Assembly: GCA_013360675.1 (NCBI GenBank)
Contig: JABWBB010000001.1
Coordinates: forward strand, 186,001-250,000
DNA from: Phycisphaerales bacterium
Lineage (GTDB): Bacteria; Planctomycetota; Phycisphaerae; Phycisphaerales; UBA1924
Direction of reading: 5' to 3'
Length of the DNA stretch: 64,000 bases
In this document: positions 58,188 through 64,000 of the stretch, in pieces
Position numbering within the stretch: position 1 is the first letter of the stretch
Layout of the letters: each line of letters opens with the position of its first letter
Program-made: the position numbers and the translations under genes
The notes under the pieces: model-generated
Databases searched by the model: none
The model's input: only the letters and a program-made list of their open reading frames with translations
What the model was told of the DNA's origin: nothing

Positions 58188-60509
58188 TCACTTTCCGCCG
58201 ACTGTGCCGGTTTCCGACACGTTCGTGAAGCGATCCTGCACATTGTTGTTGAATGCGGTCGTGAAGGACCAGAACCCAAACCCGCCCGGGAGACCCACCG
58301 GCCCGCTGGCGGCCTTGCCCGCGAAGGGCGTGCCCTGATTCGGGAAGAAGGGCGAGTCCTCGTTCGTCGTCATCGAAGGTGCCGCCGCCGTGGTGAACGA
58401 CTGGCTGTCGGTGGTGGGGGTGTTCGCGTCCGTGGTGTTGTTTGTGTTCGTTGCGGTGAAGGTCTGCGTCTCTTGGGTAGTGTTCGAGTCCGCAATGGCC
58501 GTGCTATTGGTGTTCGCGGGAGTTGTCGCGGTATTGAAGGTGCCCGTGGCGGGAGCATTGAAGGCGTTGTTCGATGCGGTGCTGGAGGCGTTGAAGTTGG
58601 GCGAGGGCGTCGGGGCCTGGCTCGAACGCTTGTTCGCGTCGCCGCGGATGGCGTCGTTGAGCAGGCTGCGGCTGGGCCACTGGCTCTTGTTGCCCGTCAG
58701 CTTCTCACGCAGCGCCACCACCTCGGGCTGGTTGGGGTTCAGGCTCAGCGAGCGCTGCACGTTCCAGATGGCCTTCTCGTTGTCACCCTCACGGGCGAGG
58801 CGCTCGGCCTCGATGTTCAACTGGGCGGTGAGCTTGTCACGCGACCAGAACAACGTTCCCTCGCGAGCGCCCGTCCGGGCGTGATCGATGTACGCCGTCG
58901 CGGCCTGGCCCGACGAGTCCAGGGCCGTGTCGTTCATCTTGGTGGGCGTGATCAGGAAGATGATCTCGGACCGATTGGTCTCGTCATCGTTCCCGCGGAA
59001 GGCCTGCCCGATGATGGGCAGATCGCCCAGGATGGGCACCTGGCGACGGGTCGACTGCGTCGACTCGCGGAACAACCCGCCGAGCACGATCGTCTGCCCG
59101 TCGCGGACGAGCACGTTGGTCACCAGCTCGTTCGTGATCTCGTCGGGCACCGTCACCGCCGCGCCCGTGGCGTCGGTCGCCTCGCGGATGACCGCCTCGG
59201 AGACCTGCGGCTTGAGTTCCATGCGGATCATCCCGTCGCCCATGACGAAGGGACGCACGTAGAGCTGCGTGCCTGTGTCGAGGAACTCAACGGTCTGGGT
59301 CGTTGCGGTGTCGGTGCTGGTGGTGTTGAGATAGCCGACCTTGCGACCAACCAGCACGCGGGCCGACTGGCGGTTGAGCACGAGCAGCTTGGGGTTCGAC
59401 AGGATCGTCGTGTCGGTCACCTCGTCGAGCACCCGCATGAAGAAGGCGACGTTGTTCGTGACGACGCCGACCTTGAGCCCGCCCGGCCCGCCGACGTTGC
59501 CCACGTTGGTGCCGATCGCCGTCCCGCCGCCGTCGGCGGGGAAGGGCGCTGAACCGCCGGTGGACGAGCGCCCGCCGATCAGGGCGTTGGGCCCGAGCAG
59601 CGGGCCGCCGATGCCGACAAACTCGGAGAAGTTGAGATCCGCGACGATGCCAAAGTCGATGCCGAAGGCGTTCTGCTCGTTCAGCTGCGTCTGCAGGATT
59701 GTCGCCTCGATGAGCACCTGCGAAGGGCGCGTGTCGATCTGCTTGAGCAGCGCCTCGATCTCGGCGACGTTCTCTTCATAGTCATAGACCACCAGCACGC
59801 CCTCGTTGGCGTATTCCTCGTTGCCGACGGGCACGTCGCCCATCGAGGGGAAGGTGCCCGTCTTGCCGTTGGCCTTGATCTGCCCGCCGTCGGGCGAGAG
59901 GAGGGGCTTGACGAACTCGCTGGCGTCGACCGCGGTCAGGTAGTTCAGGCGGAGCACCTTCGAGACGCGGGGCTTGGAGTTCTTCTCGATCTCCTTCCAT
60001 TCCTCGCGCGTGTAGATGTAGATGAAGTTGCCCTGCTGTTCATACACGTAGCCGTTGACCGAAAGAATCGCGTCGAGCGCCTCGTAGAAGGTCACGTTGT
60101 ACAGGTTCGCCGTGACGCGGGCCGAGACGTTCTTGCTGGCGATGATGTTCTGCTGCGACTGCAGGCTGAGCATCTCGAGCACGGTGCCCAGGTCCTCGTC
60201 GGTCACGTGCAGGTCGACGATCGAGTTCTCATCGACCGACACCTTGGTGTCGGTCTTGGGGGGCGTGCGCTCGCCGGGCTGGTTCGTCAGGCGGGCGATC
60301 TCGGCCGCCGCCGCGGAGTTGTCGGGCGTGCGGGCCGGATCAAAGAAGACCGGTTGCATCGGCTGCAGGGCATTGCTCGGCGGCTTGCTCGCCGGCTTCT
60401 GCTGGCCCAGGGCCGCACTCGTGCCCGCGATCGCGGTCATCACCGCGGCCAGGCGGCACGCCGAAATCAACCCCGTCGAACGAAACACGAAAATGCGGTT
60501 GCCTGCCAT
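58188..60509 (-). CDS. Secretin (type II secretion / type IV pilus outer-membrane channel)
   Basis: 773 residues from ATG 60509, with GAGAGG 5 bases upstream. After a signal peptide (RLAAVMTAIAGTSAALGQ), an STN/N0-like domain (VDENSIVDLHVTDEDLGTVL, then FYEALDAILSVNGYVYEQQ) and N1/N3-type segments (VEIEALLKQIDTRPSQVLI in altered form) lead to the secretin core: VPDEITNELVTNVLVRDGQT, IVLGGLFRESTQSTRRQVPI, LGDLPIIGQAFRG and SEIIFLITPT. A TPR-like stretch (ERLAREGDNEKAIWNVQRSL) and an unusual Asn/Thr-rich tail of about 80 residues follow. It forms the outer-membrane gate for secreted proteins or pili. Confidence 0.92.
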   Translation of the reverse strand: MAGNRIFVFRSTGLISACRLAAVMTAIAGTSAALGQQKPASKPPSNALQPMQPVFFDPARTPDNSAAAAEIARLTNQPGERTPPKTDTKVSVDENSIVDLHVTDEDLGTVLEMLSLQSQQNIIASKNVSARVTANLYNVTFYEALDAILSVNGYVYEQQGNFIYIYTREEWKEIEKNSKPRVSKVLRLNYLTAVDASEFVKPLLSPDGGQIKANGKTGTFPSMGDVPVGNEEYANEGVLVVYDYEENVAEIEALLKQIDTRPSQVLIEATILQTQLNEQNAFGIDFGIVADLNFSEFVGIGGPLLGPNALIGGRSSTGGSAPFPADGGGTAIGTNVGNVGGPGGLKVGVVTNNVAFFMRVLDEVTDTTILSNPKLLVLNRQSARVLVGRKVGYLNTTSTDTATTQTVEFLDTGTQLYVRPFVMGDGMIRMELKPQVSEAVIREATDATGAAVTVPDEITNELVTNVLVRDGQTIVLGGLFRESTQSTRRQVPILGDLPIIGQAFRGNDDETNRSEIIFLITPTKMNDTALDSSGQAATAYIDHARTGAREGTLFWSRDKLTAQLNIEAERLAREGDNEKAIWNVQRSLSLNPNQPEVVALREKLTGNKSQWPSRSLLNDAIRGDANKRSSQAPTPSPNFNASSTASNNAFNAPATGTFNTATTPANTNSTAIADSNTTQETQTFTATNTNNTTDANTPTTDSQSFTTAAAPSMTTNEDSPFFPNQGTPFAGKAASGPVGLPGGFGFWSFTTAFNNNVQDRFTNVSETGTVGGK

Positions 60510-60819
60510 GGTGACCTCTCCGTCTGCGATGATCGATGATCGTGTACACACACCCTCGGCCCGCCCCGGCATGCCCCACGCGTACGCCGCGCGGGCGTTC
60601 CCCGGGCCAGGGGCGAGAACGCAACGCCTCTCTGTCGTCCGACGCGCATGGGGACTTTGGGACAACCATGCGAGCGAGTGAGACTTTGGCGAGCACGCCG
60701 CGCATGCCGGACCCACGCGTGATAATCACGACGTTCGCACCCGCGCAGGGCGTGGTCACAAGACAACCACTCAGACGCTCGCTTCACTTATCGGGCTTAG
60801 AATCTGCGCTCGCCCGTGT
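60510..60819. other. 310-base intergenic region before the secretin gene
   Basis: No credible coding sequence on either strand. It separates the secretin start (minus strand) from the end of the MBL-fold gene (minus strand), so it should hold the secretin promoter. The clearest element is the 13-base palindrome CGTGAT-A-ATCACG at 60718-60730. No clear -35/-10 pair or terminator hairpin with a T-run was found. Confidence 0.6.
60718..60730. promoter_or_regulatory. Palindrome, possible operator of the secretin gene
   Basis: CGTGAT-A-ATCACG, a perfect 6+1+6 inverted repeat about 210 bases upstream of the secretin start and about 90 bases downstream of the MBL-fold gene. The link to regulation is a guess from its symmetry. 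Confidence 0.3.
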
Positions 60820-61461
60820 TCAAGGACGCACGAACGGATTGCCCCGCTTCTCGCGGGCGATCGTGGTTTCCGGGCCGTGCCCGGGTAGCACGCGCGTGGC
60901 GTCGGGCAGCGTGTACAGCCGCGTGCGGATCGACTCGCTCAACAGTTCGAACGAGCACCCCGGAAAATCCGTGCGCCCGATCGACCCGGCGAACAGCGCG
61001 TCGCCCACGATCGCCACGCCCTCTTCCGCGCGATACAACGTGATCCCCCCGGGCGAGTGACCCGGCGTGTGCAGCACGCGCCACTCCTGGTCCGCCAGCG
61101 TCAGCGCATCGCCATCATTCAACGTCGCATCGGGCCCGTGGCACGTCACGGGCATCCCCGAAAAGGCGCTCAGATTCAGCTTCGCATCGCCGAGCCAAGC
61201 CCGTTCCGCCTCGTGAATCATCACCGGCGTGCCCGGAAAGGCCCTGAGACAATCGTCCACGCCGGCGATGTGGTCGACGTGTGCATGGGTCAGCACTACG
61301 CCCCTGGGGCTTAGCCCCAGCTCTCGCACGCGGGCGATCATCGGGGCGCACGAAAAGCTCACATCCACCACCCAGCAGTCCTTCGACCCCGGATAGTGCA
61401 CCAGATAGCAGTTGGTCTCGTAGGGGCCGAGGGTGAATCGCTCGATGGTGGCCTGGGGCAT
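60820..61461 (-). CDS. MBL-fold hydrolase, glyoxalase II-like
   Basis: 213 residues from ATG 61461. The metal site is THAHVDH (residues 58-64, HxHxDH), with the additional ligands in TPGHSPGGI and GDALFAGSIGRTDFPG and the last His in LPGHGPETT. The opening FTLGPYETNCYLV is typical of small hydroxyacylglutathione-hydrolase relatives. The C-terminal substrate domain of true glyoxalase II is missing, so the substrate may be another thioester. TACGGT 6 bases before the ATG fits a leaderless transcript, divergent from the cupin gene. Confidence 0.9.
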   Translation of the reverse strand: MPQATIERFTLGPYETNCYLVHYPGSKDCWVVDVSFSCAPMIARVRELGLSPRGVVLTHAHVDHIAGVDDCLRAFPGTPVMIHEAERAWLGDAKLNLSAFSGMPVTCHGPDATLNDGDALTLADQEWRVLHTPGHSPGGITLYRAEEGVAIVGDALFAGSIGRTDFPGCSFELLSESIRTRLYTLPDATRVLPGHGPETTIAREKRGNPFVRP

Positions 61462-61467
61462 AGCCCG

Positions 61468-61473
61468 ACCGTA
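61468..61473 (-). promoter_or_regulatory. -10 element (leaderless) of the MBL-fold gene
   Basis: TACGGT on the minus strand ends 6 bases before ATG 61461; no Shine-Dalgarno sequence. Confidence 0.35.
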
Positions 61474-61509
61474 GTAGCCCTGCGCCGAGATCGCCGCCCC
61501 GGTTTCCCA

Positions 61510-61515
61510 TAGAAT
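61510..61515 (+). promoter_or_regulatory. -10 element (leaderless) of the cupin gene
   Basis: TAGAAT ends 6 bases before ATG 61522; no Shine-Dalgarno sequence. Confidence 0.5.
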
Positions 61516-61521
61516 GATCTC

Positions 61522-61890
61522 ATGCTGATCCGCAACATCGAGCAGGTCCCCCTCAAGCCCGTCGAGATGGCCGGCGCCCAGGGCGCCCAGATGGCCGTCA
61601 TGGTGGGGCGGTCCGACGGGGCCCCCAACTTCGCCCTGCGCCAGATCCAGGTCTCGCCCGGCGGGCACACCCCGCGCCACAGCCACGATTACGAGCACGA
61701 GGTCTACGTGGTCGAAGGCCAGGGCACGATCCTTCTCGATGGGGCCGAACGTCCCATCCGCAAGGGCGATGTCATCTACGTCCCCGCCCACGAAGAGCAC
61801 CAGCTCAAGGCCGCCGCCGCCGACGCACTGCGCTTTCTCTGCCTTGTACCCATGAGCCGCGACTGCGGCGAACCAACACCCGGCTCCTGA
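61522..61890 (+). CDS. Single-domain cupin protein
   Basis: 122 residues. Cupin motif 1 is GGHTPRHSHDYEHEVYVVEG (metal ligands His53, His55, Glu60 or His59) and motif 2 is GDVIYVPAHEEHQLKA. The beta-barrel holds one metal ion. Small cupins of this kind include isomerases, dioxygenases and sugar-binding regulators; the reaction is not predictable. It is probably co-transcribed with the next gene, 26 bases on. TAGAAT lies 6 bases before the ATG. Confidence 0.85.
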   Translation: MLIRNIEQVPLKPVEMAGAQGAQMAVMVGRSDGAPNFALRQIQVSPGGHTPRHSHDYEHEVYVVEGQGTILLDGAERPIRKGDVIYVPAHEEHQLKAAAADALRFLCLVPMSRDCGEPTPGS

Positions 61891-61916
61891 TCCACCCCCA
61901 CACCGGAGGTCTTCCC

Positions 61917-62894
61917 ATGCGACACGGCACCAACGAACCCGCACATCCCGTCCGCCGCCCGGCCAACCGTCCGCCAAGCCAGATCGCCCCCCTCGCATTG
62001 CTGGTGGTCTGGTACGCCGCTTCGATGATCTTCGCCGGGTGGGTTTCGCAGCAACGCGGCGAGCCGGTCATCGCCTGGGCCGCGCTCCTTCTGGGCCTCT
62101 TCCTGGGCCCCGTCGCGCTCACGCTGCTGGTGACGGCCAAGGACGGCGCCCGAGTCATGGAGGCCAAGGTCGACGAACTCACCCGCGCCGTGCGTGCCAT
62201 CCAGGATCAGTCAGCCCTCTCCGACGACGCGCGGCGCATCATCAACCGCCGCCAGGAGCGTGAAGTTCTCTGCCAGGCCATCGAGGAAGACATCGCTTCG
62301 GGCAACTTCGACGCCGCCCGCACGCTGATCGGCGAGTTGGCCGACCGATGCGGCTATCGCACCGACGCGGAAGAGTTCCGTCGACGCATCGACCAGACGC
62401 GCGCGCAAACGGTGGAAGAAGAGATCACCGATGCGATCGCCTCGCTTGATGGGCTGATCATGCAGCGACGCTTTGATCAGGCCGAAACCGCCGCCGCTCG
62501 ACTGGGCCGCCTTTACCCCGACTCGCCTCGCACGGCGTCGTTGCGAGCCCGGGTCGAACAGGCCCGCGAATCGTGCAAGGCCGAGCTGGAACGCCGGTTC
62601 CTCGTGGCCTCGCACGAGGGGCGTGTCGAGGATGCCCTGTCCACGCTCAAGGAACTTGACGCCTATTTGAGCCCCAACGAGGCCGAACCGCTGCGCGAAC
62701 TGGCGCGCGGGGTGATCGGGCGTGCCCGCGAGAATCTGGGCGCCGAGTTCAAAATCGCTGTTCAGGATCGCCGGTGGAAAGACGCTTCGAGCATCGGCGA
62801 GCGGATCATCGCCGAGTTCCCCAACACGCGAATGGCAACCGAGGTCCGCCAGATGATCGACGCCATCCGCACGCGAGCACGCGAACTCGCCTAG
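61917..62894 (+). CDS. Membrane protein with long helical repeats, unknown function
   Basis: 325 residues. GGAGG lies 8 bases before the ATG. Two hydrophobic helices (about residues 23-45 and 50-75) are followed by about 240 residues of amphipathic helices in TPR-like pairs (IASGNFDAARTLIGELADRC, LIMQRRFDQAETAAARLGRL, VQDRRWKDASSIGERIIAEF). This could be a scaffold facing the cytoplasm. I do not recognise a named family. It follows the cupin gene and converges with lspA. Confidence 0.7.
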   Translation: MRHGTNEPAHPVRRPANRPPSQIAPLALLVVWYAASMIFAGWVSQQRGEPVIAWAALLLGLFLGPVALTLLVTAKDGARVMEAKVDELTRAVRAIQDQSALSDDARRIINRRQEREVLCQAIEEDIASGNFDAARTLIGELADRCGYRTDAEEFRRRIDQTRAQTVEEEITDAIASLDGLIMQRRFDQAETAAARLGRLYPDSPRTASLRARVEQARESCKAELERRFLVASHEGRVEDALSTLKELDAYLSPNEAEPLRELARGVIGRARENLGAEFKIAVQDRRWKDASSIGERIIAEFPNTRMATEVRQMIDAIRTRARELA

Positions 62895-62921
62895 GGCGGC
62901 GGGGCATCGACGATGCCGGTG

Positions 62922-63554
62922 TCAGGCTTTCTTGGGTGCCCGCATGCCGTGCACCAGCAGGATGCCGATGCCGATCAGCAGCCACAGATCGGCGACATTC
63001 GAGACATAAGGCCACACCTCGCGCCCGCCCCAGGGCCACGACCACCCCAAGGGCAGGTTCAACCCCGGCAGCGGGTGGATAAAATCGCGCACGCAGGCGT
63101 ACATCACACGGTCGTACAGGTTGCCCAGCCCGCCGGCGATGAGCAGCCCGATCGCCGCGTGCGGGCCCCATTCATGCGACCGGGTCCACCGCCCGAACAT
63201 CAGCAGCCCAAAGGCCAGGGCCGCGACGGTGAAGCCCACGAAGATCCAGCGCTTGCCCGCGCCCATGCCAAAGACCGCGCCCGGGTTCTGCACCAGCGTC
63301 AGCTCAAGCAACCCGGGGATCACCACCCGCGGGGCGTGCAGGGGAATGTCCGCCCCCACGCTCCGACCCGATTCGAAGAGCTCGATCACGCGGTCGCGAT
63401 CGATCCGCACAGGGACCTCCGCCACGTGTTCGAACGCGGCGTGCTTGGTCCACAGATCGCTGGCCAGGCCGAGCACGACCACGAGGCCGAGCACGATCCA
63501 CGCGCGCACGCTGCGACACGCGGGCACGCCGACGCTGGGGCCTTCATTGCTCAT
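62922..63554 (-). CDS. lspA: Lipoprotein signal peptidase
   Basis: 210 residues from ATG 63554, longer than the usual about 165 because of a charged periplasmic insertion (RIDRDRVIELFESGRSVGAD) after the first helix. Catalytic Asp148 lies in GGLGNLYDRV and Asp189 in SNVADLWLLIG, both in place. The signature NPGAVFGMG is also present. The enzyme removes signal peptides from prolipoproteins in the inner membrane. It follows the DksA-like gene by 10 bases, so the two are co-transcribed. Confidence 0.93.
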   Translation of the reverse strand: MSNEGPSVGVPACRSVRAWIVLGLVVVLGLASDLWTKHAAFEHVAEVPVRIDRDRVIELFESGRSVGADIPLHAPRVVIPGLLELTLVQNPGAVFGMGAGKRWIFVGFTVAALAFGLLMFGRWTRSHEWGPHAAIGLLIAGGLGNLYDRVMYACVRDFIHPLPGLNLPLGWSWPWGGREVWPYVSNVADLWLLIGIGILLVHGMRAPKKA

Positions 63555-63564
63555 GGGGGCTGTC

Positions 63565-63984
63565 TCAGGGAAGCGATCGCATCGACTGGCGCTCGAGCTC
63601 GCGGGCGGCCTCGATCGAGTACCGCGCCCAGGGGAGCTCTTCCAGTCGCTCGACCTTGATGGGCTTGCCCGTCCGCTCGCAGAGCCCAAAGGTGCCCGCG
63701 GCGATGCGATTGAGCGCGTCATCGATCTCACGGATTAGCTTGCGATCCGCCGCCGCCAGGTCCAGCGAGAGCGATTGGTCGTACGCCTCCGAGCCCTGCT
63801 CGGCCATGTGCTGGGGCAGGTTCGAGAGCGAACCCGACTGCCCGCGCAGGGCCTGCGTCTCCATCGTGTTCACATCGCCCACCAGCTCGGCCCGCTTGGC
63901 CAGCAGCAGCGCGCGGAACCGATCAAGATCACGCTTGCCAAAGGGTGACTTGCCCGTCGCCTTGGGCGTCACCGGCTCTTCCAC
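63565..63984 (-). CDS. DksA/TraR-family protein with degenerate zinc finger, probably cut by the window edge
   Basis: 139 residues are visible from a GTG at 63984, but the frame is open to the window end and no good Shine-Dalgarno sequence precedes that GTG, so the real start may lie outside. The coiled coil with DksA-type tip (SLSLDLAAADRKLIREIDDA) is followed by LNRIAAGTFGLCERTGKPIK and LPWARYSIEAARELE. Only one of the four zinc Cys remains (Ser and Ala replace the last pair). DksA-type proteins bind RNA polymerase in the secondary channel. It leads the operon with lspA. Confidence 0.85.
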   Translation of the reverse strand: MEEPVTPKATGKSPFGKRDLDRFRALLLAKRAELVGDVNTMETQALRGQSGSLSNLPQHMAEQGSEAYDQSLSLDLAAADRKLIREIDDALNRIAAGTFGLCERTGKPIKVERLEELPWARYSIEAARELERQSMRSLP

Positions 63985-64000
63985 TCCGCCGTGCGCCCCC

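Overview
The window is GC-rich, densely packed bacterial chromosome. It most resembles a planctomycete of the Phycisphaerae type. The indications are a DUF1800/DUF1501 secreted pair, a secreted protein ending in a dockerin-like domain with a terminal Gly-Cys, an F-type ATP synthase cluster beginning with AtpZ, broken-up ribosomal operons and a motile, flagellated cell plan. This taxonomic call is an inference from gene content; there is no rRNA gene here. I saw no rRNA, tRNA or CRISPR array.

Layout. 1-16931 (+) is a long flagellar operon: fliJ (cut by the window edge), a ylxF/motE-like gene, fliK, flgD, a small flagellar-operon gene, flgE, an unknown membrane gene, fliL, fliN, fliOPQR, flhB, flhA, flhF, flhG, a small membrane gene and the sigma-28 gene fliA. 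The order follows the Bacillus fla/che operon but lacks fliM and all che genes. 16932-17979 holds a REP-associated tyrosine transposase (RAYT) flanked by REP-like palindromes. 17980-22443 carries folK, a secreted protein of unknown role, a dicarboxylate/cation symporter and a phosphofructokinase. 22484-25044 (-) is an unusual four-gene operon (pseudopilin-like protein, cysteine-rich secreted protein, anchored secreted protein, MauE-like membrane protein). Its promoter region contains a 13-base G homopolymer and lies beside a DnaA-box-like palindrome. 25208-31573 has dnaB, a class V PLP enzyme, cysteine dioxygenase, an SDR and an orphan binding protein. 31570-37483 (-) holds secreted and exported proteins and an M28 peptidase. 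37692-45417 carries trigger factor, a PH-domain protein and three glycosyltransferases. 45423-50221 (-) is atpZ-atpI-atpB-atpE-atpF-atpH followed by pgk. 50252-56711 holds a SpoIIE-type phosphatase, a MazG-like enzyme, rpsL-rpsG, a ThiF/MoeB-type E1 enzyme, cobalamin adenosyltransferase and recJ. 56817-60509 (-) is a TPR lipoprotein and a secretin. The end carries an MBL-fold hydrolase, a cupin, a coiled-coil membrane protein, lspA and a DksA/TraR-type protein.

Two patterns cut across these regions. First, at least twelve first-in-transcript genes have a TAnnnT hexamer ending 5-9 bases before the start codon and no Shine-Dalgarno sequence, while operon-internal genes have clear Shine-Dalgarno sequences. 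This suggests widespread leaderless transcription. Second, four intrinsic terminators were found (after tig, rpsG, the TPR gene and the secretin), plus a terminator-like hairpin between atpE and atpF.

The most unusual locus is the G-tract operon at 22.5-25.1 kb. It is a candidate phase-variable, disulfide-rich secreted system that I cannot match to a described one.
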